Shown: positions 8,591 through 15,660 of the stretch, piece after piece
Layout: each line of letters starts with the position of its first letter
How positions within the stretch are numbered: position 1 is the stretch's first letter
From: Blastochloris tepida
GTDB taxonomy: Bacteria > Pseudomonadota > Alphaproteobacteria > Rhizobiales > Xanthobacteraceae
Direction of reading: 5' to 3'
Assembly: GCF_003966715.1 (NCBI RefSeq)
Contig: NZ_AP018907.1
Location: forward strand, 980,001 to 1,044,000
Length of the DNA stretch: 64,000 nucleotides
Notes under the pieces: generated by a model
Seen by the model: only the letters and a program-made list of their open reading frames with translations
Databases searched by the model: none
What the model was told of the DNA's origin: nothing
Program-made: the position numbers and the translations under genes

Positions 8591-10489
8591 ATGGGCAATA
8601 TCGAGAGTTCCCTTACTCTGCGGCTGATCGACCGCGTCACCGACCCGGCCAAGCGCATGTCGCCCGCATTCCAGAAGCTGGAGCGCCAGGTCCGGCACCT
8701 TGAACGCACCGCGCCGAAGATCACCACGGCGACGGCGATGCTGACGCGGGCCGGCGGCTTCATCGGCGCCGCGGTCGGCGGCCATGCCGCCGCCAGCCTC
8801 GCCAGCAGCGCCTTCACGCGCTTCGCCGAGATCGAACGCCGCCTCAATCGGATCGGCATCACCGCCAATGCCTCGTCGGCCGAGATCGCCGCCTCGTTCG
8901 AGAACGTCAAAAGAGTGGCCAACACGCTCGGCATGCCGATGGAACAGGTGTTCGGCAGCTTCGAAGACCTGATCGTGCAGGGCAAGACGCTGAAGGAGGC
9001 GAACGACCTGCTGGAGACCGTTGCCAAGACCGCCCACGCCTCGGGCGCGGCGGCCGACGACACCAGCAAGACCGTCGGCGCCATCGCTGAGAACATGAAG
9101 GTCGGCGCCGGCGATATGAAAGAAGCGATGGACTACCTCTTTCAAGCCGGCAACCTCGGCCGGTTCGAGTTCAAGGACATGGCACAGTACCTGCCGGCCA
9201 TCACCGCCGCCTGGAGCAATGTCGGCTATACCGGTGCCAAGGGCCTGATCGCGCTCGGCGCGGCACTGCAGGTGGTGCGCGCAAAGGTCGGCACCGCCGA
9301 GCAGGCGGCGACCGGCGTGCGCGACCTGCTGGCCAAGGCGTTCTCGAACAACGTCCAGAAGAACTTTCGGAAGTTCGGCATCGACCTGGAGAAGGTGCTG
9401 AAACAAGGCAAGAAGGAAGGAAAGGACTTCCTCGAAATACTTGCCGAGGTGACCAACAAGGCGCTCAAGGGCGACCTGTCGAAGATCGGGCAACTCTGGC
9501 CCGAGCAGGACAGCGCCAACGCCGTGCGCGCGCTGATCATGGCGATGGACGACTACGTGCGCCTGCGCCAGCAGATCGCCGACGGCAAGGGGGCGATCGA
9601 CGCCGCCGCGCCGCGCGTGTCCGGCGACGCCAAGGCCTCGCTCGACCGGCTGTCGAACGCCTCCGACGCGGTGCTGGCGGCGTTCGGCCGGCTGCTCGAT
9701 GCCGGCGGCAACACGAGCGAGAACCTCACCGCGCTCGCCGGCCACATCACCGCGGCGGCCGAGGCGGTCGAGCGCTTCATCGCTGCGCTGCGCAAGAGCG
9801 AAACAGACCAGGAGCGCCGGGCGCGTGGCGAGCTGACGCCGGAAGAGGCGGCAGTGCCCCTCTACGGCGAAGCGACGCCGGCAGACATCGAGCGTCGCAA
9901 GACGTGGGTGCATCTCAACGCGCGTATCAGGGCACTCCAGGAACGCCTGCGCACCTCGGAAGGCCGCCTGCCGGAGGAGGCGCGCGTGCGCATCCGCGAC
10001 GAAATCGAGAAGCTGCAGAGCGAGATCGCCAAACTGTCGAACGCGGTCGATCACGCCGCCACCGCGGCCGATCGCGGCCGTACCACCGCCGGGGTCCCGG
10101 CTCCCGGGGTGCCGGTGCCGCACCCGCGGCCAGTGCCGGTGCATATCGACTGGTCGCAGGTTCGCAATGCTATCCCTTCCGACTTTGCGACGCCCGGCGG
10201 GGCGCCAACCGCGTTTGGCAACATCGCGGACGAACTCGCCGCGGCGATCAGCGGCCTCGATGTCACCGCGCATGTCGAGGGTTCGATCACGTACAACGGC
10301 ACCAACGTGGTGAAGATCGAACCCTCACCGCTGTTCGATGCGCGGGTGCGGTCGATCATCGACGAGCAGCTGCGCGGCATCGTACAGCGCGGCGGCGCCG
10401 CCGCGAATCCACGGACCGGCACTACCGGCTCGACCGGCGTGTCGCGGCCGGAGACCGCGCCCGGCGCCGGCCGCGACGGCACGTGGTGA
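8591..10489 (+). CDS. phage tail tape measure protein (TP901 core type)
   Basis: Protein of 632 residues with the core of TP901-family tape-measure proteins. Around residues 80-260 are the conserved stretches with GSFEDLIVQGKTLKEANDLL, AKTAHASGAAADD and NLGRFEFKDMAQYLP. The N-terminal SLTLRLIDRVTDPAKRM and a helical region with coiled-coil character (about 410-490) fit the family, as does a Pro-rich linker and a C-terminal segment with VVKIEPSPLFDARV. In phages this protein sets tail length and is threaded through the tail. ATG 8591 has GGAGAAG just upstream. Its place is odd: between small and large terminase, four bases before the latter, with no other tail gene in the element. If fully helical it would span a tail of about 95 nm (1.5 angstrom per residue, an estimate). 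Confidence 0.85.
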   Translation: MGNIESSLTLRLIDRVTDPAKRMSPAFQKLERQVRHLERTAPKITTATAMLTRAGGFIGAAVGGHAAASLASSAFTRFAEIERRLNRIGITANASSAEIAASFENVKRVANTLGMPMEQVFGSFEDLIVQGKTLKEANDLLETVAKTAHASGAAADDTSKTVGAIAENMKVGAGDMKEAMDYLFQAGNLGRFEFKDMAQYLPAITAAWSNVGYTGAKGLIALGAALQVVRAKVGTAEQAATGVRDLLAKAFSNNVQKNFRKFGIDLEKVLKQGKKEGKDFLEILAEVTNKALKGDLSKIGQLWPEQDSANAVRALIMAMDDYVRLRQQIADGKGAIDAAAPRVSGDAKASLDRLSNASDAVLAAFGRLLDAGGNTSENLTALAGHITAAAEAVERFIAALRKSETDQERRARGELTPEEAAVPLYGEATPADIERRKTWVHLNARIRALQERLRTSEGRLPEEARVRIRDEIEKLQSEIAKLSNAVDHAATAADRGRTTAGVPAPGVPVPHPRPVPVHIDWSQVRNAIPSDFATPGGAPTAFGNIADELAAAISGLDVTAHVEGSITYNGTNVVKIEPSPLFDARVRSIIDEQLRGIVQRGGAAANPRTGTTGSTGVSRPETAPGAGRDGTW

Positions 10490-10493
10490 TGCC

Positions 10494-12398
10494 ATGACCG
10501 ACGACGCGGCCCAGCTCGCCGATGTTTTTGCGGAGGTCGTGGCGGCCCGCCGCCGCGGCCTGATGCTCGATGCCCAACTGACCGCCTCGGAATGGGCTGA
10601 CCGGCACCGCATCTTGCCGGCCGGCTCCTCCGAGCCCGGGCCGTGGCGCACGGCGCGGGTGCCATACCTGAAGGACATCATGGACGCCCTGTCGGTGTCG
10701 TCGCCGATCGAGCGCGTGGTGTTCATGAAGGCGGCGCAGACCGGCGGCACCGAGGCGGCGCTGAACGCCATCGGCTATTGGATCGACCACGCTCCGGGCG
10801 TGATCCTCGCGGTGTGGCCGAGCATCGACATGGTGCGCAAGAACTCGCGCATCCGCATCGATCCGCTGATCGAAGACACCCCGGCGCTGCGCCGCAAGGT
10901 GGCCTCGCCGAAGGCCAAGGACTCCGGCAACACTGTGGTACAGAAGGAGTTCGCCGGCGGCTCGCTCAACATGACCGGCGCCAACTCCGCCACCGGCCTG
11001 CGCTCGACCCCGGCGCGCTATCTGGTGCTGGACGAGGTGGACGCCTATCCGGTCGATGTCGGCGAGGAGGGCGACCCGGTCGCGCTGGCGATCAAGCGCA
11101 CCGCCACCTTCCGTGGCCGGCGCAAGATCCTGCTGGTGTCGACGCCGACGCTGGCCGGCGTCTCGCGCATCGAGAAGGAATATTCACGCTCCGATCAGCG
11201 GCGGTTCTTCGTGCCGTGCCCGCACTGCGGCAGTTTTCAGCCGCTGGTGTGGGCCGGCGTGACGTGGCCGGAGGGCGAGCCGGGCAGGGCGTTCTATGTC
11301 TGCCAGGCGCCGGGCTGCGGCGGCATCATCGAGGAGCACGACAAGCCGGCGCTGCTGACGGCCGGCGAGTGGCGCGCCACCGCCGAGGGCGACGGCCGCA
11401 CCGCCGGCTTCCACATTTCCGCGCTCTACAGCCCGTTCGAGACCTGGGGCGAGGTGGCGACCGATTACCTCGTCATGCGCCGCGATCCGGTCGAGCTGAA
11501 ATCCTGGACCAACACCAGCCTGGGCGAGGCGTTCGAGGATCGCGACACCGCGCCGCTGTCGCCGGATTCTTTGATCGCCCGGGCCGAGGACGGCGGCGAG
11601 CTGCTGCCCGAACGCGCTTTGGTGCTGACCTGCGGCGTCGACACGCAGGATGACCGCCTCGAACTGGAGGTGGTGGCCTGGGGGCTTGGCGAGGAATGCT
11701 GGTCCGTGGCCTATGAGGTGATCCACGGCAACACCGCCGGCACCGAACCGTGGGCCGCGCTCGACCGCATCATCGCCAAGCGATTCCGCCATCCGCGGGC
11801 CGGCGAACTGGCGATCTCGGCGGTGGCGATCGACTCCGGCGGTCACCGCACCGACCAGGTGATGCGGTTCTCGGCCGAGCGGCTGCAACGCCGGATATGG
11901 GCCATCAAGGGCCGCGGTGGGCCGGGCGTGCCGCCCTGGCCGAAACGCCCGCCGAAGCCGCGTCGCGCGTCGCTGGCGCCGGTTCACATCGTCGGCGTCG
12001 ACACCATCAAGGCGACGCTGTTCGCCCGCCTGCGGGCCGGCGGCGAGGATGGCGCGGCCCGGGAAGGCCCGGGCGTCATCCACCTGCCGGCCGAGCGCGA
12101 TGACGACTGGTTTCACGGGCTCGTTTCGGAGCGCGCCGTCCGCAAGTACCGCGCCAACGTCGCTCGCATCGAATGGGTGAAGGATCCCGGCGTGCGCAAC
12201 GAGCCGCTGGACTGCCGGGTCTATTCGATTGCCGCGCTGCACGGGCTGCTGGCGGCCGGGCTCGACCTCGCCGTCGCGTCCGCCCAGCTTGCCGCCCTCG
12301 CGCCGCAGCCGGAGGCGCCGCCGGTGCTGGCGGAACCGGCCCCGCCGCTGGCGCCCGGGCTGAAGGTGGTCGGCCGGTCGAAGTGGATGGCGCGGTGA
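10494..12398 (+). CDS. large terminase subunit (GpA family)
   Basis: Packaging motor and nuclease of 634 residues, close to the 641 of lambda gpA. The ATPase part has the deviant Walker A region KAAQTGGTE, the Walker B YLVLDEVDAYP and the coupling motif STPT. A zinc-binding insert with PCPHCG and a later CQAPGCGG lies before the nuclease domain. The nuclease part has acidic motifs LTCGVDTQDDRLELE and AVAIDSGGH, and the C-terminal PLDCRVYSIAALHG typical of the family. The ATG starts 4 bases after the tape-measure stop, so the genes are probably co-translated. All motifs needed for activity seem present. The gene looks functional, supporting packaging of the element's own DNA. Confidence 0.93.
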   Translation: MTDDAAQLADVFAEVVAARRRGLMLDAQLTASEWADRHRILPAGSSEPGPWRTARVPYLKDIMDALSVSSPIERVVFMKAAQTGGTEAALNAIGYWIDHAPGVILAVWPSIDMVRKNSRIRIDPLIEDTPALRRKVASPKAKDSGNTVVQKEFAGGSLNMTGANSATGLRSTPARYLVLDEVDAYPVDVGEEGDPVALAIKRTATFRGRRKILLVSTPTLAGVSRIEKEYSRSDQRRFFVPCPHCGSFQPLVWAGVTWPEGEPGRAFYVCQAPGCGGIIEEHDKPALLTAGEWRATAEGDGRTAGFHISALYSPFETWGEVATDYLVMRRDPVELKSWTNTSLGEAFEDRDTAPLSPDSLIARAEDGGELLPERALVLTCGVDTQDDRLELEVVAWGLGEECWSVAYEVIHGNTAGTEPWAALDRIIAKRFRHPRAGELAISAVAIDSGGHRTDQVMRFSAERLQRRIWAIKGRGGPGVPPWPKRPPKPRRASLAPVHIVGVDTIKATLFARLRAGGEDGAAREGPGVIHLPAERDDDWFHGLVSERAVRKYRANVARIEWVKDPGVRNEPLDCRVYSIAALHGLLAAGLDLAVASAQLAALAPQPEAPPVLAEPAPPLAPGLKVVGRSKWMAR

Positions 12399-12423
12399 AG
12401 AATGCGCTGCGCGCCGAGCGGAT

Positions 12424-12444
12424 GCCCGGCCCGCCGCCGTTCTC
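12424..12444. repeat. 21-bp copy of the XRE repressor 3' end
   Basis: These 21 bases are identical to 13353-13373, which encode the C-terminal PENGGGPG of the XRE repressor. Read on the minus strand, 12424-12450 also gives PENGGGPG. It is probably a remnant of a second repressor gene that was lost or replaced. Confidence 0.6.
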
Positions 12445-12468
12445 CGGAAGGGCTCAGAGTGAGCCTCG

Positions 12469-12657
12469 TTATTTTGCCGAGGCGGAACAGCTCTGCTTGG
12501 ATGCGCTGATGGAGCCGTCCCTGCAAACGAACTTCTCCCCCTGACAGCGGGCAATGCCACCCTTCTTGCCGGAGCACGGGGTGTTCTTCGCAATTGCCGG
12601 CACGGCCGAAATGCCAACCGCGGCGAGGACTGCAACCGCCACCAAGCCAAGTTTCAT
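12469..12657 (-). CDS. small secreted Cys-rich protein
   Basis: A 62-residue protein with a clear signal peptide (MKLGLVAVAVLAAVGISAVPAIA, cut after about residue 23) and a mature part of about 39 residues with four cysteines (TPCSGKKGG, RCQGEKFVC, QSC). It should be exported to the periplasm and may form two disulfides. Similar small proteins with CSGKKGGI and FVCxDGSxSASK occur in many Hyphomicrobiales genomes, with no known function. The start is well set by GGAGGTG nine bases before the ATG. A hairpin (GCCTCG 12463-12468 with CGAGGC 12478-12483) overlaps its stop. It lies convergent to the large terminase gene and is the last of a group of small genes read on the minus strand. It is probably cargo and not part of the phage machinery. 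Confidence 0.8.
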   Translation of the reverse strand: MKLGLVAVAVLAAVGISAVPAIAKNTPCSGKKGGIARCQGEKFVCRDGSISASKQSCSASAK

Positions 12658-12819
12658 GTCGCACCTCCAAATTCAGAGGCGCGATCATCCGCTCTGTGGT
12701 TGAGCATGGCAACTTTCGATTGTTACAAATGATCGTTGTTGTGCGGATTCGCTCCGGCCACCGCCGTCCGTCTCGGACAGCGGCGCGACCACCACCGGAT
12801 TTCAACTGGCGTCTCGCGC

Positions 12820-12936
12820 TCACTCGGCCGGGTGGCGCTGGCCGTCCTGGCGCTCGGCAAGCCGCATGGCGGCGTAGCCCATGGCCACGACGACCAAGGG
12901 CAGCACGACATAGGCGTAAATCCAGAGCCCGGTCAT
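12820..12936 (-). CDS. 38-residue single-span membrane protein
   Basis: Predicted membrane peptide of 38 residues: a short N-terminus (MTGLW), one membrane span (IYAYVVLPLVVVAMGYAA) and a charged tail (MRLAERQDGQRHPAE). The gene follows the 44-residue membrane-protein gene with a gap of 16 bases. No family is recognised. The span with a short outer end and a basic cytoplasmic tail looks like small phage membrane proteins such as holin-like or superinfection-exclusion peptides, but nothing else supports either role. Confidence 0.5.
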   Translation of the reverse strand: MTGLWIYAYVVLPLVVVAMGYAAMRLAERQDGQRHPAE

Positions 12937-12952
12937 GCCCCGGCAGCGTCGC

Positions 12953-13087
12953 CTATTCCCCGGCCGGGAGATGACGGTTGAAGCGCCGGTCGAACTCGGC
13001 CGCGCTGTGGCGGGCATAGAGATAGCCCGCGACGGCCAGGAGGCCGGCGACGATCGGCAAGCCGTAGATCACCAGGGTGCTGGTCAT
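12953..13087 (-). CDS. 44-residue single-span membrane protein
   Basis: Predicted membrane peptide of 44 residues. After MTSTL comes one span (VIYGLPIVAGLLAVAGYLYA), then a charged tail (RHSAAEFDRRFNRHLPAGE). The ATG is 2 bases after the stop of the 78-residue membrane-protein gene, so the two are probably translated together. No known family. The shape is similar to the next peptide in the group (38 residues), which suggests that they work together, perhaps as a two-part membrane complex (inference). Confidence 0.55.
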   Translation of the reverse strand: MTSTLVIYGLPIVAGLLAVAGYLYARHSAAEFDRRFNRHLPAGE

Positions 13088-13089
13088 GC

Positions 13090-13326
13090 TCAATCCTCGC
13101 TGCGCAGGAACCGGTAAACGGCCTGCGCCCCAAAATGTAGGGCGACTGCGAACGGAATCCAAATCACAGGCAACGGACCGGTCGCCCCATTGACCAGGGG
13201 AAGGATGAAGGCGGCGCCGAAGGTGGTCAGCGCCACCGTGTTCATGGTCGACGCCACCAGCTTCACCCGCTCGTTGTTGCGCTTGGCGGCAAGCCGGCGT
13301 GCGCGATCCTCTTCGGTCAAGCTCAT
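13090..13326 (-). CDS. 78-residue two-span membrane protein
   Basis: Predicted membrane protein of 78 residues: a charged N-terminus (MSLTEEDRARRLAAKRNNERVKL), then two likely membrane spans (about residues 26-47, LVASTMNTVALTTFGAAFIL, and 52-70, PLPVIWIPFAVALHFGAQAV), ending in YRFLRSED. Its ATG overlaps the stop of the XRE repressor gene (ATGA), so repressor and membrane protein are translated together. No family with known function is recognised. Small membrane proteins co-expressed with a lysogeny repressor are often superinfection-exclusion or toxin-like factors, which is a possible but unproven role here. Confidence 0.65.
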   Translation of the reverse strand: MSLTEEDRARRLAAKRNNERVKLVASTMNTVALTTFGAAFILPLVNGATGPLPVIWIPFAVALHFGAQAVYRFLRSED

Positions 13327-13580
13327 GCCGGCCGATCCCTCCGCAGCCGCACGCCCGGCCCGCCGCCGTTCTCGGGAATGAACTCGACGCCGGCCTCTTC
13401 GAGGGCGCGGCGGATGGCGGCGAGGTTGTTCGCCGTTGGCACCCGGCGGCCCTTCTCGAAATCCCGAATCGTGCTCTCGCCGAGGTTGGACCTGCTGGCG
13501 AGCTGTGTCTGCGACCAATCGAGTAAGCCTCGCGCCGCACGCGACTGTTCCGGCTTCAGTTCCATTTCAACGAAATCCAT
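13323..13580 (-). CDS. XRE-family repressor
   Basis: An 85-residue DNA-binding protein with a single helix-turn-helix domain of the Cro/CI (XRE) type: SRAARGLLDWSQTQLASRSNLGESTIRDFEKGRR spans about residues 13-46. The rest is a short tail with EEAGVEFIPENGGGPGVRL, common in Hyphomicrobiales XRE proteins. It faces the plus-strand gene at 13666 across an 85-base gap that holds three related half sites, so it probably controls its own gene and that of the opposite transcript, as a lysogeny-type switch. It has no peptidase or ligand domain, so RecA-driven self-cleavage is unlikely and release may need a helper factor (inference). Starts at 13580 (MDFVEMELK) or 13565 are both possible. Its 3' end overlaps the next gene by four bases. 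Confidence 0.85.
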   Translation of the reverse strand: MDFVEMELKPEQSRAARGLLDWSQTQLASRSNLGESTIRDFEKGRRVPTANNLAAIRRALEEAGVEFIPENGGGPGVRLRRDRPA

Positions 13581-13648
13581 TGTCTATAAACGAAAACCGT
13601 TGACATAGCGGGTCGCCAACGCTATTCGTTATCTGTCAACGCTTTTCT
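13571..13648. promoter_or_regulatory. divergent operator region of the XRE repressor
   Basis: Three related half sites: CGAAATCCATTGTC (13571-13584), CGAAAACCGTTGACA (13591-13605), 20 bases apart in the same direction, and TGTCAACGCTTTTCT (13634-13648), inverted. The first overlaps the repressor start codon and the other two flank the promoter of the opposite transcript. Confidence 0.7.
13600..13628 (+). promoter_or_regulatory. candidate promoter for the rightward operon
   Basis: TTGACA at 13600-13605, a 17-base spacer and TATTCG at 13623-13628, upstream of the gene at 13666. The -35 box overlaps the second operator half site, so repressor bound there should block it. Confidence 0.6.
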
Positions 13649-13665
13649 ACCACAGGACAACGCGC

Positions 13666-13908
13666 ATGAACACTCATGTTCGCGACCGGGACACCCATGC
13701 CCAGCGACTTTTCGTCGAGGTGACCCCCGAGCTGCGCCGGGCGCTCGAACTCGTGGCCGAGTTCGCCGTCGACGCGCTCGACCGGATCGACGGCGACCCG
13801 GACCTCGAACCGGAGCCCGCCGAAGCCGAGGATGACGATCCGGCCGAAGACGACGATCCGGCCGAGGATGACGATTTCGCAGCGGAGGTGGCGTGCCATG
13901 CCTGTTGA
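13666..13908 (+). CDS. 80-residue acidic protein with tandem repeat
   Basis: First gene of the repressor-controlled rightward transcript. The N-terminal half (about 40 residues) is helical: RDTHAQRLFVEVTPELRRALELVAEFAVDALDRI. Then comes a strongly acidic stretch in which EDDDPA is repeated in tandem with a period of 15 bases and an EDDDF follows. It ends in ACHAC. No known family. An acidic repeat of this kind can act as a DNA mimic or as a contact surface for a basic protein, but no function can be assigned. The start is supported by AGGAC eight bases before the ATG and by the promoter at 13600-13628. Confidence 0.6.
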   Translation: MNTHVRDRDTHAQRLFVEVTPELRRALELVAEFAVDALDRIDGDPDLEPEPAEAEDDDPAEDDDPAEDDDFAAEVACHAC

Positions 13909-13972
13909 GCCGCTTGCTCCGCTCGCCGCGGCGTCCGCGGCGCCCTCGACCTCTGAACCAGGGAGCTACCCG

Positions 13973-14278
13973 ATGAACGCGACCACGAATTCCGCCGACC
14001 TGCGCCAAGACGAGAGACCGATTTCCGTCCTCTTGGACATGGAGCCTGATTTGCGCCGCCTGCGCGCCCTCGGCGAACTGCTGGAGCTTGCCGGTGAGGG
14101 CCTGGAGGCCGACCACCAGACCGATACGGCGCTGGCCGTGCGCCACGCCGGCGAGCTGGTGGCGGAAACCGCCGGACGGTTGCGGGAGACGTTCGACCGC
14201 GCGGCCGACGCGCTGCGGCGCGAGGCCGACGCGCGCGCCTTCGCCGCGATGCGCGCCCCTGGGGAGGCGTCGTCATGA
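13973..14278 (+). CDS. 101-residue helical protein of unknown function
   Basis: A 101-residue helical protein, rich in Ala, Glu and Arg (LRRLRALGELLELAGEGLEADHQ..., AGRLRETFDRAADALRREADARA), with no known family. It may form a helical bundle or coiled coil. I choose ATG 13973 because GGGAG lies 7 bases upstream; an in-frame ATG at 13898, overlapping the previous gene, would add 25 low-complexity residues. Its stop overlaps the next start (ATGA at 14275), so the two are translated together. Being early in the repressor-controlled transcript, it could act in regulation or replication. Confidence 0.6.
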   Translation: MNATTNSADLRQDERPISVLLDMEPDLRRLRALGELLELAGEGLEADHQTDTALAVRHAGELVAETAGRLRETFDRAADALRREADARAFAAMRAPGEASS

Positions 14279-14814
14279 CGGCAATCCCCAACGAGATCAC
14301 CTCGGCCGCCGACACCGCCGTCAGCCTCCCCGACCTCGCCGCTCGCTTTGCGGAGTTGTACCCCCGCTGGCGCGACTACAAGAACCGCCGCCACGCGGAG
14401 CATGAAGAATTCGAAGCGAGGGTGCTGGCCGCCACTGGAATGACATTCGATGAGGCCGAAGCCCGCGGCGGAATACTCTTCGAAAATTATAGGGCGGTGC
14501 GCAAACAGGTAATCAACGACGATGCGCAAAGAGGTCTCTTGGATGATGATGATCCGGAAGATGTCATCTGGGATGAAATCAACGGCCTTGCTTCGTCGAT
14601 CCTGAAGCATCCGGCTCTTTCGATGGATGATGTCCGTCTGCAGGCGCGGGCTGTGGCTGTTTTCTGTCTATCTTATTGGACGGACGTGAAATCTATTGAC
14701 GGCCTGACGTGGCACATGCGGCGGGTCATCGAGAATTTCGCGGCGGTCGCCGGCGTCGAGTTGCTGCCTGGGCTCGATGGAGTCGAGTCGCTCGACGCCG
14801 TGCCTATGGCGTGA
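14275..14814 (+). CDS. 179-residue protein of unknown function
   Basis: A 179-residue soluble protein of unknown family. The N-terminal third (FAELYPRWRDYKNRRHAEHEEFEARVLAA) is a charged helix. The middle has an acidic patch, LLDDDDPEDVIWDEINGL, and the last third a hydrophobic helix with VAVFCLSYWTDVKS. The interior, about 14420-14700, is clearly less GC-rich than the genes around it and uses codons with A or T in the third position more often, a sign of separate origin. The start is set by the ATGA overlap with the gene before it. It is followed by about 225 bases without a gene. No function can be given. Confidence 0.65.
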   Translation: MTAIPNEITSAADTAVSLPDLAARFAELYPRWRDYKNRRHAEHEEFEARVLAATGMTFDEAEARGGILFENYRAVRKQVINDDAQRGLLDDDDPEDVIWDEINGLASSILKHPALSMDDVRLQARAVAVFCLSYWTDVKSIDGLTWHMRRVIENFAAVAGVELLPGLDGVESLDAVPMA

Positions 14815-15039
14815 AGGGGACGCCCCTCGACAGGCCCCGCCGGCACGCCGGCAAGGCGCTCCCGGCGGGGCTGAGGGCCGCAGGCTGGCGGAGGCCATGG
14901 TGCGGGTGGGCGCCAGCGGCGGGGCGTGAATGGTCGCGCCAGACATCAGCCGAAATGGATAAGTCGACGATATTTTTTCGTTGATCGCCTCGGCGCTCTA
15001 TGGGATAAGCGAACGATCACTTTATCAGCGGAGGCGCTT

Positions 15040-15660
15040 ATGCGCAGGAAGACATTCTCGGCCCTGACGGGGTGGGACGATGCGAAGCTCAAGTGGCTGC
15101 GCCGCGAGGATTTGCTGTTCTTCATCGATGAGGTCGAGCCCGGCAAGTGGCTCGACATCCCGCCCTTCTGGGCCTTTCTCGCCTGTGTCCAGAAGGAACT
15201 GGCGAAGTACGTCGAGATGCGCGACGCCAGGGCTCGCGTCGTGGACTTCGACACTGGCGCTCTCGGCAAGATTGCGCCCCTGTTGCGCCCCCTGCCGGGC
15301 ACCGTCGACGACGTTTGGCTGCTGAGCGGCGAGGTGCATATCGGCGGCGAGCTCACCGGCACTATCAACGGACAAAGCCGGGCGTTTGCTGTTGATCTGA
15401 CGCTTCCGGTGTCGGCGTTCGGCTTCTTGTCGAACTTCGCGGACTGGACTGTGCACCACCGCGATATGAAGGGCTGGAAGGCCGGCAAGGTCCACGACAT
15501 CAACAATGCAATGGCCGGCGCCGTCCTGATCAACCTCTCCGCTGTTTGGCGAGACATGGATGCTCGCGCCCGTGATGCCGGCATCGCCGATGAGCATGTG
15601 TGGGGTCGGCCCATCAATGCCGAGGGCGTCGATTCTGGCCCCCCCTCGGAGGCCGAGTGA
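15040..15660 (+). CDS. 206-residue protein, possibly DNA-binding
   Basis: A 206-residue protein with no recognised family. Its start (MRRKTFSALTGWDDAKLKWLRREDLL) looks like a MerR/Nu1-like winged helix, which would make it DNA-binding; this is an inference from pattern only. The middle contains regular beta-like segments (GTVDDVWLLSGEVHIGGELTGTINGQ) and the C-terminus is helical. The ATG has GGAGG six bases upstream. The stop overlaps the GTG start of the portal gene (GTGA), so it heads the late head-gene block, and a role in expressing or starting head assembly is possible. A TTGATC upstream could be part of a promoter but I see no convincing -10 box. Confidence 0.6.
   Translation: MRRKTFSALTGWDDAKLKWLRREDLLFFIDEVEPGKWLDIPPFWAFLACVQKELAKYVEMRDARARVVDFDTGALGKIAPLLRPLPGTVDDVWLLSGEVHIGGELTGTINGQSRAFAVDLTLPVSAFGFLSNFADWTVHHRDMKGWKAGKVHDINNAMAGAVLINLSAVWRDMDARARDAGIADEHVWGRPINAEGVDSGPPSEAE

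Noticed and set aside
12463..12483. Hairpin GCCTCG/CGAGGC as a bidirectional terminator for terL and the small secreted gene
   Set aside because: Six-base stem without a T-run on either side; kept only as a remark.
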